Positions 17,326 to 25,701 of a stretch of DNA of 64,000 nucleotides are shown here, piece by piece. Origin of the DNA: Deinococcales bacterium (GTDB lineage Bacteria > Deinococcota > Deinococci > Deinococcales > JAAFIG01); NCBI GenBank assembly GCA_025352125.1, contig JANXTZ010000013.1, positions 1 through 64,000 on the forward strand, written 5' to 3'. The notes under the pieces were generated by a model, which saw only the letters and a list, made by a program, of their open reading frames with translations, made no database searches and was not told the DNA's origin. Both the position numbers and the translations under genes were made by a program. Position 1 is the first letter of the stretch. Every line of letters starts with the position of its first letter.

Positions 17326-17787
17326 ATGTACGATATTCGTCCCGCCAGCAAAGAGGATGCCGCCATCATTGCCGTTCAACGTCGCAGAATGTTTTTGGAC
17401 ATGGGAAAACCCGACGATGCCAAAATGCAAGCCATGCTGACCTCGTTTTTGCCTTGGGTACGGGATGCCATCGCCGACGGCAATTACTTGGGAATGCTGG
17501 CAACCAATGTGCATCAGGTGACGGCTGGCGCGGGAATGTTGTTGCGCGAGGCTGCACCGGGTTGCGGGGACACCAGCACCACCCGAGCCTACATTTTTAA
17601 TGTTTACACCGAACTTGAGCACCGTCGGCAGGGTTTGGCGCGGCAATTGATTCAGGCGCTTTTGGAGGAAGCCAAATTGCGCGGGATTAAATCTGTCAGT
17701 TTGCACGCCACCGAAGCGGGCAAGAACTTGTATTCAGAATTGGGGTTTGAAACCTCGAATGAAATGCGATTGATCCTCGAACCATAA
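17326..17787 (+). CDS. GNAT family N-acetyltransferase
   Basis: A 153-aa single-domain GNAT. The N-terminal YDIRPASKEDAAIIAVQRR and the acetyl-CoA loop RRQGLARQLIQALLEEAK (R/Q-x-x-G-x-A/G pattern) are clear, followed by the last conserved segment ATEAGKNLYSELGFE. Acceptor unknown. The insert after the first helix (MFLDMGKPDDAKMQAMLTSFLPWVRDAI) resembles GNATs acting on small molecules. It lies between the DUF692 gene and the aminopeptidase, all on the same strand but each with its own start signal. Confidence 0.88.
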   Translation: MYDIRPASKEDAAIIAVQRRRMFLDMGKPDDAKMQAMLTSFLPWVRDAIADGNYLGMLATNVHQVTAGAGMLLREAAPGCGDTSTTRAYIFNVYTELEHRRQGLARQLIQALLEEAKLRGIKSVSLHATEAGKNLYSELGFETSNEMRLILEP

Positions 17788-17789
17788 GG

Positions 17790-17795
17790 TACTAT
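17790..17795 (+). promoter_or_regulatory. -10 box of leaderless aminopeptidase gene
   Basis: TACTAT lies five bases before ATG 17801. This also argues against the in-frame TTG at 17795, which falls inside the box. Confidence 0.5.
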
Positions 17796-17800
17796 TGCCC

Positions 17801-18901
17801 ATGGACTCCATTTGGAAACGGTATGCACGGTTGTTGGTGGATTATTCGGTGAGTGTTCAAGCAGGCGAGTACGTGGTTGTGAACAGCACACCCAAAGCCC
17901 AGGAGTTGGTGCTCGAGATTTACCAGCACATCCTCGAGCTTGAGGCTTTTCCGGTTGTGAACATTGCCCTGCCTGGAATGCTTGAAAGTTATTTTAAGTA
18001 CGGTCAAGACTTGCATTTTGATGCACCAAACGAGTTTGAAAAATTTGTGGGCAAACGAGCCGATGCGCTGATCAACATTGGCGCTCCTGAGAACACAAGA
18101 TCACTCTCGAGCATTGATCCATTGCGTCAACGCCAACATGCGATTGCGCGGCAAGAAATTCAAGCGCATATCTTAGGCAATGTGAAATGGATGGCGTGTC
18201 AATTCCCAACCGATGCGCTGGCGCAGGAGGCGGGCATGAGCTTGCGCGATTACACCGATTTTCTGGTGAAAGCCGTCGGAATCGAGCACGATAAACCCAA
18301 CGAAATCTGGAATGAGCGCGGGCAGCGTCAGGCAGAACTGGTCACAAGATTGACCAAAGCCGACAAGCTCGAGATTCGGTCTGAGCATACCAATTTGACC
18401 ATGCACGTCAAGAACCGAATTTGGATCAATGACGATGGAAGGCGCAACATGCCAGGCGGCGAGGTGTTCTCTGCGCCAATTGAAGACAGCGTGAACGGCA
18501 CAGTTTATTTTGACATTCCTGCCATCGCCCAGGGACGCGAGGTGCGCGGCGTGAAGCTCGAGTTCAAGGATGGTTTGGTGGTAAACGCCAGCGCAGAAAT
18601 TGGTGAGGCATACTTGCACAAGATGCTCGAGACGGACGCCGGTTCAAAACGACTGGGCGAGGTTGGCATTGGCACAAATTACGGCATTGCTCGAGCGACG
18701 GGCAGCATACTGTTCGACGAGAAGATGGGCGGCACGATTCACCTGGCGCTCGGACGGACGTACACGCAAAGTGGCGGGCTGAACCAGAGCGCCATTCACT
18801 GGGATTTGATTGCGGATTTGCGCAACGGCGGACAGTTGATTGCAGACAATGAGATTATTCAGGACAATGGTAAGTTTACGGGCGTCGATCTCGAGTTTTG
18901 A
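17801..18901 (+). CDS. M29 family aminopeptidase (aminopeptidase T/PepS-like)
   Basis: A 366-aa metallo-aminopeptidase of family M29, a group well known in Thermus (aminopeptidase T). Recognisable blocks: MPGGEVFSAPIEDSVNGTVYFD with the first metal Glu, RLGEVGIGTNYGI with the second Glu, and SAIHWDLIADLRNGG with the His and Asp ligands. Length fits the family (about 370-410 aa). Cytoplasmic, expected to trim N-terminal residues from peptides, which agrees with the peptide importer elsewhere in the window. Convergent with the next gene, nine bases between stops. Confidence 0.9.
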   Translation: MDSIWKRYARLLVDYSVSVQAGEYVVVNSTPKAQELVLEIYQHILELEAFPVVNIALPGMLESYFKYGQDLHFDAPNEFEKFVGKRADALINIGAPENTRSLSSIDPLRQRQHAIARQEIQAHILGNVKWMACQFPTDALAQEAGMSLRDYTDFLVKAVGIEHDKPNEIWNERGQRQAELVTRLTKADKLEIRSEHTNLTMHVKNRIWINDDGRRNMPGGEVFSAPIEDSVNGTVYFDIPAIAQGREVRGVKLEFKDGLVVNASAEIGEAYLHKMLETDAGSKRLGEVGIGTNYGIARATGSILFDEKMGGTIHLALGRTYTQSGGLNQSAIHWDLIADLRNGGQLIADNEIIQDNGKFTGVDLEF

Positions 18902-18910
18902 GGCTCGAGC

Positions 18911-20359
18911 TTAAGGCGCTAACCCAAGCGCGACAAACTTCTTGTTCTTGGCTTGAATCGCCACAAACGGACGACCCACCACGTCGCCATTCGCATCAAA
19001 TTTGATCGGTGCGGTCACGCCCTCACCTGGTTTGGTGCGAAAGGTATCCAAACCGTCCTTGACGGGATGCAAGCTGCCTTTGGGCGCTCGAGCGAGCGCC
19101 TCGATCATGGTGCGCATGGCATCGTAGGCTTGCATGGCGTTGGCGTTTGGCGTGCCGCCACCGAACAGCGCTTCAAACTTTTTGGTGAAGGCTTTGGATT
19201 TCGGATCGTTTAAGGTCGAATGCCAGAACGTCGTGACAATCACGCCCTCGACGGTATCGCCGCCCTGCTGGAACAAATCCTGTCCGTAAGCACCGTCGCC
19301 CGCAAAAACCTCACGTTTTGGATAACCCGCCTCGAGTTTGGTGAAGGCGGCAACGTCATTGGTGTAACCGCTGATGAACACGGCATCGACGGCATAATTT
19401 CCGACGGTGACTTGCGTTATTTTGTTCAGTTCAATCTTGAACGGACTGATTGCCAGGTTGATGTTCTTCGCCTCGAGCGTGAACGCATCGGCTAGACCTT
19501 TGGAGTACGCATCGTTTTCGTCGAACAAGACCGCCACATTTTTGTGACCCCTTGCCTTCACCAGCCGCGCCAGACTTGCGCCCTGCTGATTATCGCTGGG
19601 GGCGACACGGTAAATGTATTCGCCAGCCAAGGATATCTTTGGGTTGGTGGCGGCGGGGGCAAGCACTGGCAAGCCAGAATTGTAAACCGGCGCAGCCGCC
19701 AGCAGCGTGCTCGAGGAATACGGTCCGACCACACCGAGCACCGATTTGTCCTCAATAAAACTCGAGGCAACGTTTAATGCGGTGGCACGGTCTGCCGCGT
19801 CGTTCAAGACTGAAATGTTGATTTTTGAGGTTACACCGTTCTTTTTCAGACCGCCAGCCTTGTTGATGTCGTTGACCGCCAGAAATGCACCCTGCAAGAA
19901 CGCTTCGCCAACTTGTTTGAGGTTGCCCGTGAGCGGAGCGCTGATGCCAAAACTGACGGTTTTGACCCGTGTGAGTTCATTTAGCGCCCGTTCTCGAGCA
20001 AATCTGGTCAGGGCATCGGTTGGGGTTTTTGCCAGGACCACATTGGCTGCTGTCACCACTTCTCCCCATCGTTTATCCTTGACCAATTGCCAAATGGCAG
20101 CTTGTTCGGCTTTCGCAAATTTCGTGGGGTTAATTTCAATGGGACTCGGAGGAGTGATCGGCAACGTTGACGCTGGTGAGTTTGGAGTTGGTGAGTTTGG
20201 AGTTGGTGTGTTTGGAGTTGGTGATGTCGGCGTGGTGACAGGACCCGAGATGGCAGGTTCAATTCCGGGCAAGTTCAACTGCCCCCTCGAGTACGCCGTG
20301 TAGACCAGATAACCTGCAAAAAGGATCAACACCAATGGAATCAAAATTCGGTAGTTCAT
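18911..20359 (-). CDS. Membrane-anchored type I periplasmic binding protein, LivJ/LivK-like
   Basis: A 482-aa envelope protein. It has an uncleaved-looking N-terminal membrane helix (ILIPLVLILFAGYLVYTAY) with no lipobox Cys, a Pro/Thr/Ser linker made of near-perfect PNSPT repeats, an alpha-helical segment with TPR character (about 85-130), and a branched-chain amino-acid type binding domain from about 135 (FGISAPLTGNLKQVGEAFLQGA, then VVGPYSSSTLLAAAPVYN). No permease or ATPase genes follow, so it may be an orphan binding protein or a sensor. The membrane anchor plus TPR-like segment is unlike a normal LivJ. Confidence 0.85.
   Translation of the reverse strand: MNYRILIPLVLILFAGYLVYTAYSRGQLNLPGIEPAISGPVTTPTSPTPNTPTPNSPTPNSPASTLPITPPSPIEINPTKFAKAEQAAIWQLVKDKRWGEVVTAANVVLAKTPTDALTRFARERALNELTRVKTVSFGISAPLTGNLKQVGEAFLQGAFLAVNDINKAGGLKKNGVTSKINISVLNDAADRATALNVASSFIEDKSVLGVVGPYSSSTLLAAAPVYNSGLPVLAPAATNPKISLAGEYIYRVAPSDNQQGASLARLVKARGHKNVAVLFDENDAYSKGLADAFTLEAKNINLAISPFKIELNKITQVTVGNYAVDAVFISGYTNDVAAFTKLEAGYPKREVFAGDGAYGQDLFQQGGDTVEGVIVTTFWHSTLNDPKSKAFTKKFEALFGGGTPNANAMQAYDAMRTMIEALARAPKGSLHPVKDGLDTFRTKPGEGVTAPIKFDANGDVVGRPFVAIQAKNKKFVALGLAP
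20175..20234. repeat. 15-bp minisatellite in the binding-protein linker
   Basis: Three near-identical 15-bp units GGTGAGTTTGGAGTT followed by a diverged fourth. In the coding strand they spell (PNSPT)n in the proline-rich linker. Copy number is likely to vary between strains by slippage. Confidence 0.8.
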
Positions 20360-20364
20360 ACTTT

Positions 20365-20370
20365 ACTGTA
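20365..20370 (-). promoter_or_regulatory. -10 box of leaderless binding-protein gene
   Basis: TACAGT on the minus strand, five bases before ATG 20359. Confidence 0.45.
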
Positions 20371-20415
20371 CGCGATACTCGAGCATTTCGTTTCAAATTC
20401 AATCAAGTCAAAACC

Positions 20416-21570
20416 TCAGCGCGTTTTGCTCGGCACGTTTTCCAACAAGAATTTCTCGAGCACCAAGATGTGAAGCTCGAGGTCACCAACGTAAATGTGT
20501 TCTTTGGTGGTGTGCGCCAAATCTTGGTTGCCAGGTCCAAAACCGATGCAGGCAATGCCCGCGTGGTGCAGGTAACGACCATCGGTGGCAAAATTCCAAA
20601 CGCCAGGTTCGAGCGCGTCGGGGTCAAACCCGAGCAAGGTTTTTTGCAGCGCGAGCACGTCTGGCTGGTCGGGTTCGGTGTAAAACCCAGGATTTTTGAT
20701 GCCGTGTGCACCGCCCTGCCAGTCGTCGTAACTCGAGAAACTGGCATGAAGACCTGCAATCAATTTCGTCAGAATTTGGCGCACATCCTCGCCCGTTTCG
20801 CTGGTGGTGCGCCAGTCGATGGTCAGGTCAATGCGGTTTGGTGAGAGGTTGTCCGAGGTCGTGTCGGCACGAATCACGGTTGGGCTGATGCTGCTCGAGC
20901 CGAGAATGGCGTGCTGTGGTAACTCGAGGCTGTACAGGCGCATTAAAAATTGTGCCAGTTGGTAGTGCGGATTTTCGTCTTTTAACGCCAGGCTGGCATG
21001 ATGGGCGCGACCATGAAACGAAACGGTGCTGCGGCAAATGCCACGGTGTCCAAGCATCACACGGTTGGAACTGGGTTCGCCAACAATGCACGCTCCAATC
21101 TCGAGTTTTTCGTGTTGCGGTGTGGTCACTGGCAGGTTGGCGGTTACGAACGCAATGCCTTCACCGCCAGTTTCCTCCTCGGCTGGAACGCACAAGATCA
21201 CGTTTCGCTTGGGTCTTGATTTGCGCTCGAGAATTCTGAAAAGCGTATAGGTTTGTGCCGCCAGCGGACCTTTGATGTCCACCGCGCCGCGCCCATGAAC
21301 AATGCCATCCTCGAGCATTCCTGCAAACGGTGGATGCTGCCACTGGACATGATCGCCGACATCCACATGGTCAAGGTGCGTCAAGAGCATCCAACCAGCG
21401 CCAGGCTCCGAACCGCGCACCAGACCAAAAACGTTACCGGCATGGTCTTTCCAAGCTTCGTCGAAACCCAATTTGCGGTACTCAATCAGCACTCGGGCGG
21501 CGAGGGCAGATTCTTGTTTGGGCAGGCTCTCAATACGAATTAAATCTTGCAAAAACGTTACGACACTCAC
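20416..21570 (-). CDS. M20 family metallo-hydrolase (ArgE/DapE/LysK-like)
   Basis: A 384-aa zinc hydrolase of peptidase family M20. The first metal His is in LLTHLDHVDVGD, the bridging Asp in HGRGAVDIKGP, and the catalytic Glu-Glu pair in VPAEEETGGEG. A dimerisation-type insert follows. Similar enzymes remove acyl groups from ornithine, lysine or succinyl-DAP; the exact substrate is not readable. It starts at GTG 21570 with AAGGAG upstream and lies ten bases after the esterase gene, so the two form an operon in which only the second gene has a clear Shine-Dalgarno site. Confidence 0.87.
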   Translation of the reverse strand: MSVVTFLQDLIRIESLPKQESALAARVLIEYRKLGFDEAWKDHAGNVFGLVRGSEPGAGWMLLTHLDHVDVGDHVQWQHPPFAGMLEDGIVHGRGAVDIKGPLAAQTYTLFRILERKSRPKRNVILCVPAEEETGGEGIAFVTANLPVTTPQHEKLEIGACIVGEPSSNRVMLGHRGICRSTVSFHGRAHHASLALKDENPHYQLAQFLMRLYSLELPQHAILGSSSISPTVIRADTTSDNLSPNRIDLTIDWRTTSETGEDVRQILTKLIAGLHASFSSYDDWQGGAHGIKNPGFYTEPDQPDVLALQKTLLGFDPDALEPGVWNFATDGRYLHHAGIACIGFGPGNQDLAHTTKEHIYVGDLELHILVLEKFLLENVPSKTR

Positions 21571-21580
21571 AAATAACTCC

Positions 21581-22414
21581 TTACACTTTCGGACGAACCT
21601 CAGGGTCTAAAAACCACTCGAGCGCGGCGGGAAAACGCCTCTTCCAATCGGCTTCGTTGTGAATACCGTTTGCGTCCTCAAAGTACACCAGGTCGTAACC
21701 TTGCGACTCGAGCAAATCACGCATTTTGCGGTTGGATTTCAGGTACGCGTTTTGCTGTGCTCTGACGTTGCTCTCCCTGCCGCCAACGTCCAGGTAGATT
21801 CTCAAATCTGGTGAAACCCGATCCGCCACAAATTCCTCGAGTTTTCCACCCAACCAAAAGCTTGACGAGAGCGCCGCGCAAAATCCGAACGTCTCGCGGG
21901 CTTCGAGTGCCGCCCACAGGCTCACCAGACCGCCCATGCTTGAGCCTGAAATACCAGTTTGACTCTTGAGCCTTGAGGTGCGGAAGCTCGAGTCCACAAG
22001 CGGTTTGACGTTGCCGAGCAAAAAAGCCAGATACTCGAGCGCCCGTCCTCCCTGCCCTGTGGCGGAATGCCGCTTTAAGTGCTCACTCTCCCAAGGTCCG
22101 TACTCGTCGAGGCGTGCCTCTCCCCCATTTGGAATGCCGACAACAATGCACGGCAAACCTCGAACCGCCAAGATTTCGGCGCTTTCATCCACGCCCCACT
22201 CGCCAGCGTAAGCCGTGACATCATCAAAAATATTCTGTCCATCGTGCATGTACATTACTGGGTAATCTCGGGTTTCAGATTGATAATTTGGTGGCAAACA
22301 CACCAAAATGTTCCGCGCCGCCAAACCAGAACTTGAGACACCCTGAAAAACGCGCACATCACCGACCACCGTGTGTTTAGCGCCGTACACTTCTTTGTAG
22401 GTTTTCCAAGTCAC
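21581..22414 (-). CDS. Esterase family protein (PF00756-type, Fes/esterase D-like)
   Basis: A 277-aa alpha/beta hydrolase of the putative esterase family that includes enterochelin esterase and feruloyl esterases. Marks: NILVCLPPNYQ, YPVMYMHDGQNIFDD, and the nucleophile elbow GSSMGG, followed by a late His in GIHNEADW. No signal peptide, so cytoplasmic. GTG 22414 is taken as start because TAAACT lies six bases before it. Cotranscribed with the M20 hydrolase, suggesting both act on one acylated or esterified compound. Confidence 0.85.
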   Translation of the reverse strand: MTWKTYKEVYGAKHTVVGDVRVFQGVSSSGLAARNILVCLPPNYQSETRDYPVMYMHDGQNIFDDVTAYAGEWGVDESAEILAVRGLPCIVVGIPNGGEARLDEYGPWESEHLKRHSATGQGGRALEYLAFLLGNVKPLVDSSFRTSRLKSQTGISGSSMGGLVSLWAALEARETFGFCAALSSSFWLGGKLEEFVADRVSPDLRIYLDVGGRESNVRAQQNAYLKSNRKMRDLLESQGYDLVYFEDANGIHNEADWKRRFPAALEWFLDPEVRPKV

Positions 22415-22420
22415 GGGGGA

Positions 22421-22426
22421 AGTTTA
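22421..22426 (-). promoter_or_regulatory. -10 box of leaderless esterase-M20 operon
   Basis: TAAACT on the minus strand, six bases before the GTG start at 22414. Confidence 0.5.
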
Positions 22427-22474
22427 ACAGGTTGAATGCGAATGGCAAATAGCCTGTGCGACATTCAAAATTGT

Positions 22475-23059
22475 TCACCCATAATGGCGCTGCCCGCCGC
22501 GCCCGCTTTGAGTCAACCCAAACCATTCACGCTCGAGCAGCGCGTATTCAAACTCATCACACCAGGTTTGATCCTCATAGTAACTTTCAATAAAATGCGC
22601 CTCGCGTCTGAACCTGAGTTTCTCGAGCAAACGCCAGGAACTTTCGTTGCGGGTGTCGCAGTTGGCACGAATACGGTGCATGTTCAGGTTTTCAAAACAG
22701 TGCTTTAAAATGGCTGTCACGGCTTCCATTGCGTAGCCTTGGCTCCAGTGTTCTTGAGCCAGGGTGTAACCGATCATGGCGCAGCGCGGTTCAAACTCGA
22801 GGGTGTTGAGGGCAATATCGCCGATGGTTGCGCCCGTGGATTCCAACACAATAGCGAGTTGCGTCCAACCAACTTGCCCTGCCTCTCGGCTGGACATCTG
22901 GGCAATGAATTCTATCGCTTGCTCACTCGAGCAAATTGAACCCCAACCTTGAAAGCGGCTCACCTCTGGGTCGTTTCGGTAAGCCAGCAGTGCCTCGAGA
23001 TCGGATTTTTTGAATTGGCGCAAGCGTAAACGCCTGGTTGAAACGCTCCATTCAGTCAT
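22475..23059 (-). CDS. GNAT acetyltransferase, RimJ/RimL type
   Basis: A 194-aa N-acetyltransferase of the RimJ/RimL-like group. It opens with the family pattern STRRLRLRQFKKSDLEALLAYRNDPEVSRFQGW and contains IGYTLAQEHWSQGYAMEAVTAILKHCFENLNMHRIRANCDTRNESSWRLLEKLRF, in which the acetyl-CoA loop and the late N-x-x-S segment are both typical. Start ATG 23059 overlaps the stop of the LysM-NlpC/P60 gene by eight bases, so translation is coupled to that envelope enzyme. The acceptor could be a protein N-terminus or an amino sugar. Confidence 0.9.
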   Translation of the reverse strand: MTEWSVSTRRLRLRQFKKSDLEALLAYRNDPEVSRFQGWGSICSSEQAIEFIAQMSSREAGQVGWTQLAIVLESTGATIGDIALNTLEFEPRCAMIGYTLAQEHWSQGYAMEAVTAILKHCFENLNMHRIRANCDTRNESSWRLLEKLRFRREAHFIESYYEDQTWCDEFEYALLEREWFGLTQSGRGGQRHYG

Positions 23060-24488
23060 CGGTCATCACCCGACGCGCTCCAAGGTATTTGGGTTGCCAG
23101 TACTTTTCGCTCAAGCTCGAGATCGTGACCTTGCCAGGATTGCTGGCGGCATGAATAAATTGGTTGTCCTTCAGGTAAATCCCAACGTGACTGACGCCGC
23201 GTCCGGTGGTGTCAAAAAACACCAGATCGCCCTCCTGCAAATCTTCTCGAGCAACCTCAATGCCCGCCTGAAATTGCAGGGCGCTGGTGCGCGGCAGCTT
23301 TAAACCCAGTTCGGCAAACACGATTTGCACAAATCCACTGCAATCAAGTCCGTTGGCGTTTGTACCGCCGTAACGGTAGGTCACACCCAAATAACGTTGC
23401 GAAATTTCGGCGACACTGGGCAGACTTGAGCTTGATGGTGGCACAATCGCAGCCGCAGTCGTCACCGGAATTTTGATGCGCTGTCCGGCGCTGATCGCGT
23501 CGCTGGTCAGGTTGTTCGCGGTACGAATACGATCAATGCTGACGTTGTAACGCAGGGCGATGCGGTACAAGGTCTCCCCTGCCAGCACCGTGTAAAACAA
23601 TTCTGGCGCGTCGCCGCTCGCGGTCGGCAGTGGTTGTTCAACTGGGATGCCGGTATCAAGCAGCGTGTTTTGAATGACTGGCACCGTCAGCGGCGTGCTG
23701 AGGTTCGGCATCGGCGCGTTGTTGAGCACTGGCACAACCATCGGCACATCCGAGCCTCGAGCGTTGGGCAGCACGGCGTTGGTGTTGGCGCTCGAGGTGA
23801 CAGGTTTGACACTGCCTGCGGCTGGCGGTTTAAGCGTGGCTGGCGTGCTGGGTCTGGCTGGCAAGCTCGAGGCATTGGTTGATGAAACCCAAGCATCTGG
23901 ATTTGCAGCACTCGGGCTTGGCGTTGATGGCACAACATTTGGTTTGGGCTGCGCAACTTCAGGTTTTGCGGGTTTGACGGTGGCGCTCGAGCTTGGCTGA
24001 GGCACGGTGCTCGAGATTTGCGGTTTGGGCGCAGTGGCTAAGGTTGGGAGTTTCGGCGGCGTGCTCGAGCTTGGTTTGGTCGCGGTGCTCGAGGCTTGAG
24101 GTTTGACTGGATTGCTCGAGGTTTGCACACTTGTTTGCGTTACACTCGAGTTTGGAATCAACAAACGCTGTCCAATTTTAAGTTCGGGCGTGCTCAATTT
24201 GTTTGCCTCGAGCAGCGATTGAACCGAAACAGCATATTTTTTGGCTATCGAAAATAGGGTTTCTTTGGCTGCCACCACATGAATTTTTTGCGGGTCGGGA
24301 ACTATCAAAACCTGCCCAACACTGACATTGTTACCCGTCAATTGATTGAGTTTTTGCAACTCGGTAACACTCGAGTTAAATTTTTTCGCAATGCTGTACA
24401 ACGTGTCCTTGGGCTGAACCGTGTAACTTCCAGCCAGCGCACCCGAGCAAACGAGCGCCAAGACAATTGCGAACCACAATACTCTCAC
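23052..24488 (-). CDS. LysM-NlpC/P60 peptidoglycan endopeptidase
   Basis: A 478-aa exported cell-wall hydrolase. Signal peptide about 1-19; LysM about 20-64 and 68-112; a long Ser/Pro/Thr/Ala linker about 113-300; a third LysM about 300-345; a C-terminal NlpC/P60 domain with Cys in GLDCSGFVQ, His in VSHVGIYL and a second His in FIHAASN. It should cut stem peptides during growth or division. I chose GTG 24488 because it begins the signal peptide and has TAAACT seven bases before it. The linker is rich in CTCGAG read as xxC-TCG-AGx, giving Ser-Ser runs. Confidence 0.92.
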   Translation of the reverse strand: MRVLWFAIVLALVCSGALAGSYTVQPKDTLYSIAKKFNSSVTELQKLNQLTGNNVSVGQVLIVPDPQKIHVVAAKETLFSIAKKYAVSVQSLLEANKLSTPELKIGQRLLIPNSSVTQTSVQTSSNPVKPQASSTATKPSSSTPPKLPTLATAPKPQISSTVPQPSSSATVKPAKPEVAQPKPNVVPSTPSPSAANPDAWVSSTNASSLPARPSTPATLKPPAAGSVKPVTSSANTNAVLPNARGSDVPMVVPVLNNAPMPNLSTPLTVPVIQNTLLDTGIPVEQPLPTASGDAPELFYTVLAGETLYRIALRYNVSIDRIRTANNLTSDAISAGQRIKIPVTTAAAIVPPSSSSLPSVAEISQRYLGVTYRYGGTNANGLDCSGFVQIVFAELGLKLPRTSALQFQAGIEVAREDLQEGDLVFFDTTGRGVSHVGIYLKDNQFIHAASNPGKVTISSLSEKYWQPKYLGARRVMTDD

Positions 24489-24495
24489 GCATTCT

Positions 24496-24501
24496 AGTTT
24501 A
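24496..24501 (-). promoter_or_regulatory. -10 box of leaderless LysM-NlpC/P60 gene
   Basis: TAAACT on the minus strand, seven bases before GTG 24488. Confidence 0.45.
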
Positions 24502-24567
24502 CACGATTCAAAAGTTTCACCAGTAAAAATTCCAGTCTCGAGTACGAATGACTTCAAGAATTTTGGA

Positions 24568-24573
24568 TAGTAT
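24568..24573 (+). promoter_or_regulatory. -10 box of leaderless lipocalin-like gene
   Basis: TAGTAT lies six bases before ATG 24580. Confidence 0.5.
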
Positions 24574-24579
24574 CAAGTC

Positions 24580-25698
24580 ATGAAATTACGCTTTATGGTG
24601 CTGTTGATGCTACTCACAGCGTGCGCTCCGGTGCGTCAACTCGAGGGTTTTGTCGAGCGCAAACCCGACCCGGTAACCGACCAGGGCGCACATCGCAGCG
24701 CCGTCGAATGGTGGTACATGAACGGTCATCTCGAGACGGGGTCGGGCGCGAAAAAAGGCTTTGCCGCCGCCATATTTCAGGTCTATATTCCAGAGGACAG
24801 CAAAATCGGTCTGATCTCGGCAGCCAGCATTTTGCCCCAAGCCTTTTACTTTGGGCATTACAGCCTGCTGGACAAGGCAGTCGGCACGTTCTCGAGCAGC
24901 GAACGCAGCACGCTGCCATTCGTCAAAAACCCGAAAATTCGTGTGACCGATGCTGCCGCAAGCGAAACCCGCATGGACGTACATTTGGGCGATTGGCGCA
25001 TGACCCGCGAGCAAAACGGACATTACACCGTCCAAGCCAGCAACAACGGACAGGACGCCATCGATCTTGACCTCGAGCCACTGCGTCCCGAAGTGATTCA
25101 CGGTCCCGGCTGGAGCGGCAACACTGAGACTGGACGCATGTACTATTACAGCGCCACACGGCTGAAAGTCACTGGCACATTGAACGGTGAGGCGGTCACG
25201 GGCATTGTCTGGTTTGACCACCAATGGGGCGGCGGCATCGGCGCTCAGGTGGGCGACGGCAGCGCCAGTTTCAACCCGAATTGGGACTGGATGAGCCTGC
25301 AACTCGAGGATGGGCGCGACATGATGATTTACGTGGTGAAAAACGCCAAAAATGAACCGAGCGACCGATTTATCAGCACCAGCAACGGCGACGGAACAAG
25401 CACTGAAATTCGTAACTTCAGGTTTCAACCCTGGGACACCTGGACTTCACCCGCCACGGGCGGCAAGTACCCGACCAAATGGAGTTTGCGGCTCGAGGAT
25501 GGAACAATTTTAACGATTCGCGCAATCACCGACAATCAGGAAATTGAGGCTCGAGCAACGACCGGTTTTAATTATTACGAGGGTGCGGTCACAGTAACAG
25601 GCACGACCAGGGGCGTGGGGTACATGGAGCTGACGGGGTACGTCAAAGGCTCGAGTCCACTGACGAATCCCTGGAAGGCATTGCAGGGCGGGCGTTAA
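24580..25698 (+). CDS. Lipocalin-like/AttH (CrtC-type) lipoprotein
   Basis: A 372-aa predicted lipoprotein: a short signal with lipobox LLTACAP, then a double lipocalin-like fold of the CrtC/AttH family. The diagnostic blocks are AVEWWYMNGHLETG near the N-terminus and GIVWFDHQWGGG in the middle. Relatives include hydroxyneurosporene/carotenoid 1,2-hydratases and many uncharacterised exported proteins; since no carotenoid genes are nearby, a carotenoid or lipid-binding role is only possible. The gene is convergent with the permease gene, three bases apart. Confidence 0.85.
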   Translation: MKLRFMVLLMLLTACAPVRQLEGFVERKPDPVTDQGAHRSAVEWWYMNGHLETGSGAKKGFAAAIFQVYIPEDSKIGLISAASILPQAFYFGHYSLLDKAVGTFSSSERSTLPFVKNPKIRVTDAAASETRMDVHLGDWRMTREQNGHYTVQASNNGQDAIDLDLEPLRPEVIHGPGWSGNTETGRMYYYSATRLKVTGTLNGEAVTGIVWFDHQWGGGIGAQVGDGSASFNPNWDWMSLQLEDGRDMMIYVVKNAKNEPSDRFISTSNGDGTSTEIRNFRFQPWDTWTSPATGGKYPTKWSLRLEDGTILTIRAITDNQEIEARATTGFNYYEGAVTVTGTTRGVGYMELTGYVKGSSPLTNPWKALQGGR

Positions 25699-25701
25699 CG
25701 G

